Source of the DNA: Streptomyces sp. NBS 14/10
GTDB taxonomy: Bacteria > Actinomycetota > Actinomycetes > Streptomycetales > Streptomycetaceae
Reading direction: 5' to 3'
Length of the DNA stretch: 56,116 nt
Assembly: GCF_002224125.1 (NCBI RefSeq)
Contig: NZ_NCSM01000047.1
Coordinates: forward strand, 1 to 56,116
Shown: positions 8,343 to 21,182 of the stretch, piece by piece
Layout of the letters: the number at the start of each line of letters is the position of its first letter
Position numbering within the stretch: position 1 is the first letter of the stretch
Translations under genes and position numbers: made by a program
The notes under the pieces: generated by a model
What the model was told of the DNA's origin: nothing
Database searches by the model: none
Seen by the model: the letters and a program-made list of their open reading frames with translations, nothing else

Positions 8343-10241
8343 ATGGCGAAGGCAGTGGGCATCGACCTGGGCACCACCAACTCGGTGATCGCCGTGTGGG
8401 AGGGCGGCGAGCCGTCCGTCGTGCCCAATAGCGAGGGCAACCGCACGACACCGTCCGTGGTGGCCTTCACCGACACCGGCGAGCGACTGGTGGGCCAGCT
8501 GGCCCGGCGCCAGGCGATCCTCAACCCGAAGGGCACCATCTACTCGGCCAAGCGGTTCATCGGCCGGCACTTCGACGAGATCTCCGACGAGGCCAAGGCG
8601 GTGGCTTACGACGTCGTCGAGGGCGACGGCGGGGCAGCCCGCTTCAAGGTGCGGGACAAGCTGTACGCGCCAGAGGAGATCAGCGCACAGGTGCTGCGCA
8701 AACTCGCCGACGACGCCTCCAAGCAGCTGGGGGAACGGGTCACGGAGGCGGTCATCACGGTGCCCGCCTACTTCAACGACGCTCAGCGCACCGCCACCAA
8801 GGACGCCGGACGGATCGCGGGACTGGAGGTGCTGCGGATCATCAACGAGCCGACGGCGGCCGCCCTCGCGTACGGCATGGACAAGAAGCAGCACGAGACC
8901 GTCCTCGTCTTCGACCTGGGCGGCGGCACCTTCGACGTCAGCATCCTCGACGTCGGCGACGGCGTGGTGGAGGTACGCTCCACCGCCGGCGACAGCCACC
9001 TGGGCGGCGACGACTTCGACCGGCGTCTGGTGGATTACCTCGCGGACGACTTCCAGAGGGAGAACGGCATCGACCTGCGCAAGGACCCGCAGGCGCTGCA
9101 ACGACTGTTCGAGGCGGCGGAGAAGGCCAAGACCGAGCTCAGTTCGGTGACGCAGACGCAGGTCAGCCTGCCGTTCATCACCGCTGACGCGTCGGGCCCC
9201 AAGCACCTCACCGACTCGATCATGCGGTCCACGTTCGAGCAGATCACCGGCGACCTGGTGGAGCGTTGTCTGGGACCGGTCCAGCAGGCCATGGCCGACG
9301 CCAAGGTCGGCGAGAGCGACATCGACGAGGTCATCCTCGTAGGCGGCTCCACACGTATCCCAGCGGTCCAGGCCCTGGTCCGCCGGCTGACCGGCGGCAA
9401 GGAACCCAACATGAGCGTCAACCCCGATGAGGTCGTGGCGCTGGGCGCCGCGATCCAGGCCGGGGTACTCAAGGGTGAGGTCAAGGACGTCCTGCTGCTC
9501 GACGTCACACCCTTGTCGCTGGGCGTGGAGACGCGCGGCGGAGTGATGACGAAGATCATCGAGCGGAACACCACCATCCCGGTGCGCCGTACCGAGACCT
9601 TCTCCACCGCCGAGGACAACCAGCCTGCCGTCGATGTGGTGGTCCTCCAGGGCGAGCGCGAGCGGGCCGCCGACAACCGGGTGCTCGGCCGGTTCCAGCT
9701 CACCGACATCCGGCCGGCGCCGCGGGGCGAACCACAGATCGAGGTCACCTTCGACATCGACGCCAACGGCATCCTCAACGTCAGGGCCCGCGACCGGGAC
9801 ACCGGCAAGGAACAGGGCATCACCATCAGCGAGAGCTCCAACCTGGACCGCAGTGAGGTCGAACGCATGGTCCAGGAGGCCGAGCGCAACCGGGGTCAGG
9901 ACCAGGCACTCCGCGAGGCCGTCGACGCGCGCAACGGGCTCGACGCCGTCGCGTACCAGGTCGAGAAGCGCCTCGCCGAACTGGGCGACGCAGCGCCCGC
10001 GCACGAGAAGGCACGCGCCGAGATGCTCGTGTCCGACGCCCGGGCGGCGGTCAAGGAAGAGGCGGGCGTGGAGCGCGTGCGACCCCTGACCTCCGAACTC
10101 CAGCAGGTCCTCGCCGGGCTGGCGGCCCATCAGGGCGCCGAGGCCACTGGCGGTCCCGGCCAGGACGCCGCCACCGGTGGTCCCACGAGTGGCGGTGGCG
10201 GTGGCGACGACGTCATCGACGCAGAGTTCGACAAGGACTGA
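8343..10241 (+). CDS. dnaK: Chaperone DnaK (Hsp70)
   Basis: This 632-residue Hsp70 has all ATPase signatures: IDLGTTNS (residues 7-14), [14 protein letters not shown] (about 188) and [10 protein letters not shown] (about 330). The substrate-binding domain begins at [14 protein letters not shown]. The acidic Gly-rich tail ends in [11 protein letters not shown], close to the DnaK EEVD-like end that binds GrpE/DnaJ partners. GGGAGGAG lies directly upstream of the ATG. It heads a polycistron with grpE, dnaJ, a cbpM-like gene and clpB, so it supplies the refolding half of a disaggregation machine. The HspR operator (HAIR, CTTGAGT-N7-ACTCAAG) seen before many actinobacterial dnaK genes is absent from the 50 bases upstream. 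This may be a second, differently regulated DnaK rather than the housekeeping copy. Confidence 0.97.
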   Translation: MAKAVGIDLGTTNSVIAVWEGGEPSVVPNSEGNRTTPSVVAFTDTGERLVGQLARRQAILNPKGTIYSAKRFIGRHFDEISDEAKAVAYDVVEGDGGAARFKVRDKLYAPEEISAQVLRKLADDASKQLGERVTEAVITVPAYFNDAQRTATKDAGRIAGLEVLRIINEPTAAALAYGMDKKQHETVLVFDLGGGTFDVSILDVGDGVVEVRSTAGDSHLGGDDFDRRLVDYLADDFQRENGIDLRKDPQALQRLFEAAEKAKTELSSVTQTQVSLPFITADASGPKHLTDSIMRSTFEQITGDLVERCLGPVQQAMADAKVGESDIDEVILVGGSTRIPAVQALVRRLTGGKEPNMSVNPDEVVALGAAIQAGVLKGEVKDVLLLDVTPLSLGVETRGGVMTKIIERNTTIPVRRTETFSTAEDNQPAVDVVVLQGERERAADNRVLGRFQLTDIRPAPRGEPQIEVTFDIDANGILNVRARDRDTGKEQGITISESSNLDRSEVERMVQEAERNRGQDQALREAVDARNGLDAVAYQVEKRLAELGDAAPAHEKARAEMLVSDARAAVKEEAGVERVRPLTSELQQVLAGLAAHQGAEATGGPGQDAATGGPTSGGGGGDDVIDAEFDKD

Positions 10242-10249
10242 GGCGCGCC

Positions 10250-10861
10250 ATGCCCAGCCACCGCCAGGAACCCGACCGGGCCGCGTCTGATCCGGTCGAA
10301 CAGGTCCCGGAAGGCGCCGTACGCCCTCCGCGCGGGGATTTGCCGCAACCGGACCCGCCGCCCCGGCCGGAGGCGGCGAACGAAGAACCGGGTCCCGACG
10401 CCGCCGGCCCCGCGGCTGCCGAGGACGAGTACACGACCGCGATCCAGGAACTGGAGGACCGCTGGCGGCGCGCGCTCGCCGACATCGACAACCTTCGCAA
10501 GCGTCACGCCAGGGAACTGGAGCGGGAACGGGTGGTCGAGCGGTCCCGCACAGCGTCCGCCTTCCTGCCCGTCCTCGACAACCTCGAACTCGCCCTGACC
10601 CACGCCGGCGCCGATCCGGGCGCGATCGTGGAGGGCATACGGGCCGTACGCGACCAGGCGGTGAACGTCCTCGAACTGCTTGGCTACCCGCGGCACGCGG
10701 AGACAGGCGTCCCCTTCGACCCGGCCCGGCACGAGGTGGTCGGCGTCGTCCAGGACCCCGACGTCGAGCCTGGCACCGTCGTCGAGGTGCTGCGCCCCGG
10801 CTACGGGGACGGCGAACGGCAGCTCAGGCCCGCCGCCGTGACTGTCGCGAAGCGGGAGTGA
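10250..10861 (+). CDS. grpE: Nucleotide exchange factor GrpE
   Basis: This 203-residue protein has an Asp/Pro-rich variable N-terminus (about residues 1-55). A long coiled coil follows (LEDRWRRALADIDNLRKRHARELERERV), then the four-helix core with FLPVLDNLELAL. The beta-wing domain carries FDPARHEVVGVV and PGTVVEVLRPGY. It accelerates ADP release from DnaK. The gene starts eight bases after dnaK and ends seven bases before dnaJ, which indicates one transcript. Confidence 0.95.
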   Translation: MPSHRQEPDRAASDPVEQVPEGAVRPPRGDLPQPDPPPRPEAANEEPGPDAAGPAAAEDEYTTAIQELEDRWRRALADIDNLRKRHARELERERVVERSRTASAFLPVLDNLELALTHAGADPGAIVEGIRAVRDQAVNVLELLGYPRHAETGVPFDPARHEVVGVVQDPDVEPGTVVEVLRPGYGDGERQLRPAAVTVAKRE

Positions 10862-14809
<3,948 letters not shown>

Positions 14810-14813
<4 letters not shown>

Positions 14814-15268
14814 GTACCGTGCAAGCCACCAACGTCACCTGCCCGCACTGCGGGCGCACCAACCGGGTGCCGGCGGCCGCCGAGGGCCGCCCCAGGTGCG
14901 GCAACTGCAAGCAGCCTCTGCCGTGGATGGCCGACGCGGGCGACGACGACTTCGCTGACGTCGTCGAGCAGGCCACCGTGCCCGTCGTCGTGGACCTGTG
15001 GGCCACCTGGTGCGGCCCCTGCCGCATGGTCAGCCCCGCGCTGGAGGAAGTCGCCGCCGATCTCGCAGGAACGATCAAGCTGGTCAAGGTCGACATCGAC
15101 AAGAACCCGCGCCTGGCGCGGCGGTTCGAGGTCCAGGCGGTACCGACGCTGCTGGTCCTCGACAAAGGACAGACCATCGCCCGGCAGTCGGGTGCCGCAC
15201 CTGCCCCTGCCTTGCGGCGGTGGGTGGAGCAGTCGATCGCGGGCCGCGCACCGGCTGGGAAAGGATGA
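14810..15268 (+). CDS. Thioredoxin with N-terminal zinc ribbon (Trx2/TrxC type)
   Basis: This 152-residue protein begins with a four-cysteine zinc ribbon (CPHC at 11-14, CGNC at 30-33), followed by a complete thioredoxin fold. The WCGPC active site is at residues 67-71 and the cis-Pro region is [10 protein letters not shown]. Zinc-ribbon thioredoxins of this kind reduce disulfides and can respond to oxidants by zinc release. It overlaps clpB by ATGA. This placement inside a chaperone operon suggests that disulfide reduction is coupled to protein disaggregation during oxidative stress. Its reductase partner could be the FAD protein two genes downstream, but that protein lacks the usual redox cysteines. 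Confidence 0.93.
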
Positions 15269-15274
15269 TCGGCC

Positions 15275-15535
15275 ATGACCGTACGGACCGACCCCCACCT
15301 CGCCCTCGTACGCCCCGTCACCCCGCGTACCCCGGGGTGCGAGGAGTGCCTGGCCACGCATTCCCCCTGGGTCCACCTCAGGCTCTGCCTGACCTGCGGC
15401 CACGTCGGCTGCTGCGATTCCTCGCCGAACCGGCATGCCCGCCGTCACGCCGCCGCCGACGGCCATCCGATCGTGGCGTCGCTGGAGCCCGGCGAGGACT
15501 GGCGGTGGTGCTTCGTCCATGAGGCGTTCGTGTGA
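15275..15535 (+). CDS. UBP-type zinc finger protein
   Basis: This 86-residue protein is almost entirely one UBP-type (ZnF-UBP) zinc finger: CEECLATHSPWVHLRLC, then CGHVGCCDSSPNRHARRHA and GHPIVASLEPGEDWRWCF. In eukaryotes this fold binds the C-terminal diglycine of ubiquitin. Bacterial stand-alone versions are widespread in actinobacteria with no defined ligand. It starts seven bases after the thioredoxin gene and overlaps the next gene. A role in recognising free C-termini or Pup-like tags is possible but unproven. Confidence 0.85.
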   Translation: MTVRTDPHLALVRPVTPRTPGCEECLATHSPWVHLRLCLTCGHVGCCDSSPNRHARRHAAADGHPIVASLEPGEDWRWCFVHEAFV

Positions 15536-17316
15536 TGCCCGGCGACGAGACGCGGCCCGGCACAGCGCCTGTGCCGGACGAGGCGGAGGAGAGTGTCCCC
15601 TTCGAGACGCCCGACATCTACGGCGCCTATCCCCGCCTGTCGGAGGACCAGTTGGCCCGCCTGGCGCAGCACGGCCGGCGGCACGCGGTTGACGCCGGTG
15701 ACGTGCTGATCCGGGAGGGGGAGCGGTGCGAGATGTTTTACGTCGTCCTCAGTGGCTCGGTCGCCATCGTCGAGGGCTACGGCACGCCCGATGAACACCT
15801 GCTACGTGTGCACGGCCCCGGCCGCTTCATCGGCGAACTCGGCCTCCTGAACGGACAGGTGGCCTTCTACACCGCCGTGGTCAGGGACCCCGGCGAGATT
15901 CACGCCCTGTCCATGGACCAGCTGCGTGACCTGGTGACCCGGGACTCCATCCTTGGTGATGTGGTGCTGCGCGCCTGCCTGGGCCGCCGTGCTCTGCTTG
16001 TCGGGCAGGGCGCCGGTTTCCGCATCATCGGCTCGCGCTATTCGCCCGACACCCGGCGGCTGCGCGAGTTCGCCGCCCGAAACCGGCTGCCGCACCGCTG
16101 GATCGATCTGGAGACGGACGAGGAGGCCGAGGCGCTGCTGCGCCGCTTCGCGGTCGGTCCGGAGCAGACACCGCTGGTGATCTGGCGGGACACGACCCTG
16201 CTGCGCAATCCGAGCAACGCCGAACTGGCCCGGTTCATCGGCCTGCCGCCCCTGGAATCGGGCAACGGCCGCGGCGATCTCCTCATCGTCGGCTCCGGTC
16301 CGGCCGGTCTCGCCGCCGCGGTGAACGCGGCCTCCGAGGGCCTCGGCACGACCGTGGTCGAGGCGCTGGCCACCGGCGGCCAGGCCGGCACGTCCTCCCG
16401 CATCGACAACTGCTTTGGCTTCCCCTCAGGCATCTCCGGCGCCGAACTCACCGAGCGCGCTGTGCTCCAGGCGGGCAAGTTCGGCGCCCGGATCAGCGTC
16501 CCGGCGGAGGCGGCCCGGCTCGAACCGCGGGACGGCCACTACGCCGTCGGCTTCGCCGACGGCAGCGAGATCACCGCCCGTACCGTCGTCCTGGCCACCG
16601 GCGCCCGCTACCGCCGCCTCCATGCACCCGGCATCGAACCGTTGGAGGGCGCGGGCGTCCACTACTCGGCGACCGTCTACGAGGCCCAGCAGTGCCGTAC
16701 CGACCCGGTGGCGGTGGTCGGCGGCGGCAACTCCGCAGGCCAGGCCGTGCTCTTCCTGGCCGGGTACGCACCGCAGGTCTATCTGCTCGTCCGTGGGCCG
16801 AGCCTCGAGGCGCACATGTCCCGCTACCTGATCGATCAGATCGAGCGCCACCCGCGGGTGCGCGTGCTGCTGCACACCGAGATGACCGAGGCACTCGGCG
16901 ACAAGGCGCTGGAGGCCGTCACCGTGGTCGACCACCGTACGGGCGAGTACCGCCACCTCGCGGTGCGGGCCCTGTTCGTCTTCACCGGCGCAGACCCTCA
17001 CACCGAGTGGCTGTCCGGCGCGATCGCCCTCGACGCGCGCGGCTACGTGCTCACCGGCGCGGAGGCGCAGGCGTGCTCCGTTCCCGAGCTCTGGCAGAGC
17101 CAGGGCCGCGACTGCCTGACGTTGGAGACCAGCCTGCCTGGCGTCTTCGCCGCCGGCGACGTCCGCAGCGGCTCGGTGAAGCGTGTGGCATCCGCGGTCG
17201 GCGAAGGCGCGATGAGTATCCACTTCGTGCACCGCTACCTGGGCCACACGGCCGCGCCGGGCGGCACCGACAGCTCCCCGTACACCCGTCCGAAGGAGTC
17301 CGCTTGGCTCGCATGA
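15532..17316 (+). CDS. Fusion: cNMP-binding domain + thioredoxin-fold domain + FAD/NAD(P)H oxidoreductase
   Basis: This 594-residue fusion has three parts. Residues about 25-150 form a cyclic-nucleotide-binding beta-roll (VDAGDVLIREGERCEMFYVVLSG; FIGELGLLNGQ). Residues about 155-235 are thioredoxin/glutaredoxin-like without a CxxC (FRIIGSRYS; EQTPLVIWRDTTLLRNPSNAELARFIGL). Residues about 247-580 are a thioredoxin-reductase-like flavoprotein with FAD motif IVGSGPAGLAAA (about 252), NAD(P) motif VVGGGNSAGQ (about 395) and closing FAD motif FAAGDVRSGS. The CATC-type redox disulfide expected between the FAD and NAD(P) motifs is missing; the region reads VHYSATVYEAQQC. It probably transfers electrons through flavin alone or via a partner, gated by a cyclic nucleotide or other ligand. 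The start is GTG 15532 (GTGA overlap) or ATG 15535. The fusion is recognisable in actinobacteria, but its activity is not known to me. Confidence 0.85.
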   Translation: MMPGDETRPGTAPVPDEAEESVPFETPDIYGAYPRLSEDQLARLAQHGRRHAVDAGDVLIREGERCEMFYVVLSGSVAIVEGYGTPDEHLLRVHGPGRFIGELGLLNGQVAFYTAVVRDPGEIHALSMDQLRDLVTRDSILGDVVLRACLGRRALLVGQGAGFRIIGSRYSPDTRRLREFAARNRLPHRWIDLETDEEAEALLRRFAVGPEQTPLVIWRDTTLLRNPSNAELARFIGLPPLESGNGRGDLLIVGSGPAGLAAAVNAASEGLGTTVVEALATGGQAGTSSRIDNCFGFPSGISGAELTERAVLQAGKFGARISVPAEAARLEPRDGHYAVGFADGSEITARTVVLATGARYRRLHAPGIEPLEGAGVHYSATVYEAQQCRTDPVAVVGGGNSAGQAVLFLAGYAPQVYLLVRGPSLEAHMSRYLIDQIERHPRVRVLLHTEMTEALGDKALEAVTVVDHRTGEYRHLAVRALFVFTGADPHTEWLSGAIALDARGYVLTGAEAQACSVPELWQSQGRDCLTLETSLPGVFAAGDVRSGSVKRVASAVGEGAMSIHFVHRYLGHTAAPGGTDSSPYTRPKESAWLA

Positions 17317-17357
17317 CGCCCGGCGGGCGAGGAGATCACGAGAAGGAGGCGATGGGA

Positions 17358-17855
17358 ATGACCATGCCCGTCCGGCGCCACCGCGGTGGCGCAGTGCAGG
17401 ACAGGCCCCTGGGCTGGGCACGCGATCCGCTGACGGACTTCGACCAACTGCTCGGCGAGATGAGCGGACTGATCGAATCCACGGTGGGAGGCGTGGCGCC
17501 CGCAGTCGCGTGGGCACCCCTGGCGGATGTCACGGAGTCCGACGACGCCTTCCACGTCGAGATCGAACTCCCCGGCGTCAAGAGCAAGGACATCGACGTC
17601 GAAGCCAACGGCCAGGAGCTGGTGGTCACCGGAGAGATCAAGGAGAAGGAACGCAAAGGCGTCCTGCGCCGGAGCACCCGCCGCACCGGAGCCTTCGAGT
17701 ACCGGCTGCGGCTGCCCGGAGAGGTCGACACCGAAAAGGTCAATGCGCAGATGTCGGACGGGGTGCTCACCATAACCGTCCCCAAGGCCGAGGTCGCAAA
17801 GCCGCGGCACGTCGAGATCAGCGAGATGAGTGAAAGCACCGAGAGCAGCGGCTGA
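17358..17855 (+). CDS. Small heat-shock protein, Hsp20/alpha-crystallin
   Basis: This 165-residue protein has an alpha-crystallin domain (about residues 48-150) with DVTESDDAFHVEIELPGV, ELVVTGEIKEKERKG, a dimer loop FEYRLRLPGEVD and the hallmark MSDGVLTITVPK. It holds unfolded proteins until DnaK/ClpB rescue them. The ATG at 17358 is preferred because AAGGAGG lies eight bases upstream; the in-frame ATG at 17352 is too close to it. It is the last gene of the operon, 41 bases after the oxidoreductase, and is followed by a hairpin. Confidence 0.93.
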   Translation: MTMPVRRHRGGAVQDRPLGWARDPLTDFDQLLGEMSGLIESTVGGVAPAVAWAPLADVTESDDAFHVEIELPGVKSKDIDVEANGQELVVTGEIKEKERKGVLRRSTRRTGAFEYRLRLPGEVDTEKVNAQMSDGVLTITVPKAEVAKPRHVEISEMSESTESSG

Positions 17856-17864
17856 GATGCGAAC

Positions 17865-17898
17865 GCCGCGGTTCCGGACACACGTCCGGCACCGCGGC
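17865..17898 (+). terminator. Terminator closing the chaperone operon
   Basis: Two 15-base arms (17865-17879 and 17884-17898) pair with one mismatch around ACAC, ten bases past the hsp20 stop codon. Confidence 0.75.
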
Positions 17899-17959
17899 CG
17901 GGCCGGCGAGGCTCGGCACCCGGGTGACTCATGGGTGACGTCCCGTGTTTCACAACCCC

Positions 17960-18258
17960 TCACGGCGGCGGAGACTCGGCACACGGCTCCCCACCGGCTT
18001 CCTTTCGGCGCCGCAGACGCCAGGCGCGCAGCAGCCGAAGGGGAAGCAGACCCAGCGGTGCGCGCCGGCCCATGTCCGCCTGGTCCTCGCGGTCGAATGC
18101 GCGTGCGTAACGCTCGGCGTCCTGGGCCGACGGATATCGCTTGCTGCCCTCCGCTCCGCACCCACGCGCGCGCAGCGCCAGAGCATCGTGTCGCCCTCAT
18201 GGAAAAAGCGAAAACGGTGTCCCAGAAGGTGGCAGCGCAGCACAGAAGACCACGCCAT
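17960..18258 (-). pseudogene. Small Cys-containing protein (DUF1660-like), frameshifted
   Basis: From ATG 18258 the minus strand reads LRCHLLGHRFRFFHEGDTMLWRC. In another frame it continues CGAEGSKRYPSAQDAERY, then ARAFDREDQADMGRRAPLG, and stops at 17960-17962. Joined, this is a typical small actinobacterial protein with an LGHR start, a WRC..CGAEGSK knuckle and an ARAFDRED segment. The frames meet near 18150, where one base is missing. Function is unknown. It lies opposite the chaperone operon and may be a stress-regulon passenger. Confidence 0.55.
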
Positions 18259-18332
18259 GCGGATCTGTCCATTCCGGCCCGTTCTGTACCTTTCTGGGCA
18301 ACGGCCCGTGGCCCTGAACGAGGAGGCGTGGC

Positions 18333-18422
18333 ATGACCACCACTGGTGAGCTCGGTGTCGTCACGACCAGGGTCCCCGCCCGGCGCGACAGCGCACCGGG
18401 CGACCCCCGTGACCAGCGGTGA
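18333..18422 (+). CDS. Possible 29-residue small ORF before the DUF2267 gene
   Basis: The ATG at 18333 is preceded by GAGGAG at good spacing and encodes MTTTGELGVVTTRVPARRDS followed by nine more residues. It stops 22 bases before the DUF2267 gene. It could be a small protein or a leader peptide; no homologue is recognised. Confidence 0.3.
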   Translation: MTTTGELGVVTTRVPARRDSAPGDPRDQR

Positions 18423-18444
18423 CCGGGGCAGAAGGAAGGCAGCT

Positions 18445-18837
18445 ATGAAATACGACGGATTCCTCGCCCGTGTGCGCGAGCGAGGCGAATACAACGACCA
18501 GGACGAAGCCGCAGACGTCACCAACGCCGTGCTGGAAGTGCTGGCCCAACGGATCAGCCCGGGAGAGGTCAAGGACCTCGCATCCCAGCTGCCCGGCCCG
18601 CTGGGACAAGTTCTGGACCATGCCACGCCGCAGCAGGCGCGAGGCTTCGGGATCGAAGAGTTCTACCGCCGGGTCGCCGAGCGCACCCATGCCCGGCCGC
18701 GTACGGCGCAGTGGGACGCCAGCGCGGTCCTGACCACCGTTGCCGACGCTGTCACCGGCGGAGAGCTGAATCAGATCATCAGCCAACTCCCCTCCAGTTA
18801 CGCGGTCCTGTTCGGCAAGGCCGACCTCGCGGACTGA
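18445..18837 (+). CDS. DUF2267 protein
   Basis: This 130-residue helical protein opens with MKYDGFLARVRERGEY and contains AADVTNAVLEVLAQRISPGEVKDLASQLP, the DUF2267 repeat, twice. The second repeat is about residues 80-130 (ASAVLTTVADAVTGGELNQIISQLP). The family is common in stress and hypoxia regulons and has no assigned activity. GAAGGAAGG precedes the ATG. It is followed 35 bases later by a second DUF2267 gene, so the two are likely co-transcribed. Confidence 0.85.
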   Translation: MKYDGFLARVRERGEYNDQDEAADVTNAVLEVLAQRISPGEVKDLASQLPGPLGQVLDHATPQQARGFGIEEFYRRVAERTHARPRTAQWDASAVLTTVADAVTGGELNQIISQLPSSYAVLFGKADLAD

Positions 18838-18872
18838 GCTCGTGAGGCGCCCAGAACGAAAGGCCCACGAAA

Positions 18873-19301
18873 ATGGCTGATACAGGCTTCTCCTCGTTCG
18901 ACACCATGGTGGACAAGGTCAATCGGCTTCTCAAAGACGCCGAGGAGGCTTTCGAGTGGCCCAAAGAACGGCGTAAGCAGCCGTACGCGGCACTGCGGGC
19001 GGTGCTGCACCCGCTTCGGGATCGTCTCCCGGTCGAGACGGTCGTACAGTTCGGCGCCCAACTGCCGGCCATCGTCAGAGGCGTCTACTACGACGGCTGG
19101 AAACCGGCCGAAACGCCCGTAAAGATGAGCAACGAGGAGTTCCTCGCACGGGTCCGGAGCGAATTCCCCTATGCGGTCGAGGGCGGCAGCGAGAAGCTGA
19201 TGCGCACCGTACTGAAAAATCTGGAGCGCCATGTGAGTGCCGGCGAATGGCAGCACCTCAAATCCCGGGTGCCGAACTCGTTTGCCGCGCTCCTGCCGTG
19301 A
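18873..19301 (+). CDS. DUF2267 protein, second copy
   Basis: This 142-residue helical protein has the first DUF2267 half in FSSFDTMVDKVNRLLKDAEE to VVQFGAQLPAIVRGVYYDGW. The second is MSNEEFLARVRSEFPYAVEGGSEKLM to LERHVSAGEWQHLKSRVPNS. It carries WP, YYDGW and KPAETP motifs typical of DUF2267 proteins, unlike the shorter neighbour. Its function is unknown. It probably shares a transcript with the gene at 18445. Confidence 0.85.
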   Translation: MADTGFSSFDTMVDKVNRLLKDAEEAFEWPKERRKQPYAALRAVLHPLRDRLPVETVVQFGAQLPAIVRGVYYDGWKPAETPVKMSNEEFLARVRSEFPYAVEGGSEKLMRTVLKNLERHVSAGEWQHLKSRVPNSFAALLP

Positions 19302-19318
19302 CCCGGGCGGAGGAGGTC

Positions 19319-19639
19319 ATGAGCGCGGCCCGACGCGCCGAGCAGGCCTACAGCGCCCTGGCCGGGACGAGACGTCTGGTCGGCTGCCGGGCAGGTCGAG
19401 GGCCCGACGGTGCCGCTGGTGCCGCACCGGGAGAAAGGTATGGGACCGCTCTGCCCGAGCGGCGGGTCAAGCGTGCTCAGAGCATGACAGACAGACTCGG
19501 GACACCGAGACCGACCGTGATCGTCTGGATCGCCGTGATCAGGGCGTACAGGCCCCGCTTTGTTCCCGGCGAGCGGAAGCCGGGGCGCAGACGAACCTCC
19601 TGTGGCAGCAGCCACCCATCACGACCGACAGCAGCATGA
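19319..19639 (+). CDS. Hypothetical small ORF, weakly supported
   Basis: The ATG at 19319 follows GGAGGAGG with short spacing and opens a 106-residue frame beginning MSAARRAEQAYSALAGTRRL. The rest is Arg/Pro-rich without a recognisable domain. It could be a real small gene downstream of the DUF2267 pair or a chance frame. The remaining sequence to 19857 shows nothing else convincing. Confidence 0.2.
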   Translation: MSAARRAEQAYSALAGTRRLVGCRAGRGPDGAAGAAPGERYGTALPERRVKRAQSMTDRLGTPRPTVIVWIAVIRAYRPRFVPGERKPGRRRTSCGSSHPSRPTAA

Positions 19640-19857
19640 ACCTGGATCCGCCTACCCGAGTGATCGATCGGACGAGCCCGCGCCGCTTGCATTCGCAGTG
19701 ATCGCCTGAGGCCCCTGCATGCGCGGGTATGGCGCTGCAGATGTGCGGCACCATACCCGCCGCTTCCCGGAGACGGAGCTAGGCTCGGCATCCACCGACG
19801 TCAGCGTCTGCGTCCTCGCAGTGCCGACGCCACGGCTGCGCTCTCCGGCTCTTGCGG

Positions 19858-20854
19858 TCACGGATCAGGGGGCTGCCACTCGAACATCAAGATCGTGGCG
19901 TCGTCGCTGAGTTTGTTGTGCCGATGCTCGAGGATGGCGTGGATGAGCAGGCGCAGCGCTTCCGGGGCGCTCTGCCCTGCTGCGGTCGACCGGATGATGT
20001 AGTCGGTGAAGCGTTCCAGGCCGAACTCTTCGCCTGCCTCGTCGCGTGACTCTACGACGCCGTCTGAGTAGAGCAGTATTCGGTTACCGGGTTCGAGGCT
20101 GACCTCGTGCACCTGACGGACGGTCCCGGCGAGACTGGCGGGCAGACTCAATGGCGACAGAGGTGGCAAGTCCGGACGCCAGGTTGTGCCCCATGCCGTC
20201 AAGGATTGTGGAGTGCAGAACGTCCTCGGTGAACGCATGGTCGAAAGTATCGCCGCCCAGTTCGTACGCAGGCTCCAGAACCGCCGTCGAAACGACCCGC
20301 CCGGTGCCGATCGACCGGGGAGGGAGAAAAGCCCTCACCATCTCCGTGGGCAAGTGCATCGGCCTGGTACGCATGCGCTGTGCGATGGTGTCGCTGTAGG
20401 TGCGCTTGGATGTGATGATCAGTGCGAGGAGCAGCGCCGTCGTTCGACAGCGCCGTAGCTTGAGCCCGTCCAGGGTGCTCATGTTCAGCTCTACGACACC
20501 CAGCCGCTCCGCCCCGTCGGCCAGGGGCAGCCATACGTGCAGACCGCCGGAGGGGCCTTCTTCCACTCGGAGAGAGTCGGTGCGGTAGGCCCATCCGGCC
20601 AGCGGAGTGTCGAGCTCCAGTTCCGGCTCGCTTTCGACAAGCGGCACCAGCAGTCTTTGCTGGATGTCGACCAGATAGATAACGGCCCTGCCCAGACCCA
20701 TGGCCTCGGCATACCGGTTCAGGACCACGGGCAGTTCCGCAGGTGATGCCAGCTGGGCTGCTCTGACCAGTTCCTCCAGCAGCCGCTCCCCGAACCCGAC
20801 GGACATGTTCCTGTCCATGCCTTCGATGATCCCTGCGAGGTCGAGCCGCCACAA
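19858..20854 (-). pseudogene. SpoIIE/PP2C-type serine phosphatase, frameshifted and internally deleted
   Basis: The 5' part (from 20854) has an N-terminal sensor-like region (RAVIYLVDIQQRLLVPL), then VRAFLPPRSIGTGRVVSTAVLEPAYELGGDTFDHAF and LDGMGHNLASGLATSVAIESAR, the first half of a PPM/SpoIIE phosphatase. The 3' part in another frame has VHEVSLEPGNRILLYSDGVVESRDEAGEEFGLERF and KLSDDATILMFEW, the second half. About 60-70 residues that normally link these parts are missing, and the frame changes near 20150. Such enzymes dephosphorylate anti-anti-sigma factors in the stress sigma-factor pathway. Deletion plus frameshift makes this copy almost certainly dead. Confidence 0.8.
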
Positions 20855-21182
20855 TCTGAGTTCTCCGACACCCGAGATGTGGGCCGATCAGCCTGGGGTG
20901 CTGGGGCTTGCCCTTGCGGATCGGTCGGGCTTCGGGACCGACTTACGACACCAGCCGATAGGGGATCGTGCGAATTCCCGCAAGCCGCACAGCGGTCTGC
21001 TCCAGCCGCCGGCGGGTGCCCGCCCGCGGTCTTGGCCAGCCCACCGACCAGGACCGCTTTCGGCTGCACCTTGGACGTGGACGAGGGCCTGCGGCGAGCC
21101 AGCAGGTCGTTGCGTCAGCCGAGGAAGCAGAGCGCGCTGACGCTGTTTGGCCGTAGTCTGCACCGCCTGGTCCGGTCGCCAC
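20855..21182. other. Intergenic stretch with no recognised gene
   Basis: This 328-bp spacer lies between the end of the DUF1931 gene and the start of the broken phosphatase. No domain, hairpin or promoter could be supported. Confidence 0.4.

Noticed and set aside
7977..10130. 717-codon minus-strand open frame across dnaK
   Set aside because: It is the antisense shadow of dnaK produced by G/C third-position bias; composition (Leu/Val/Asp/Gly-rich, no domain) and lack of a ribosome site argue against a gene.
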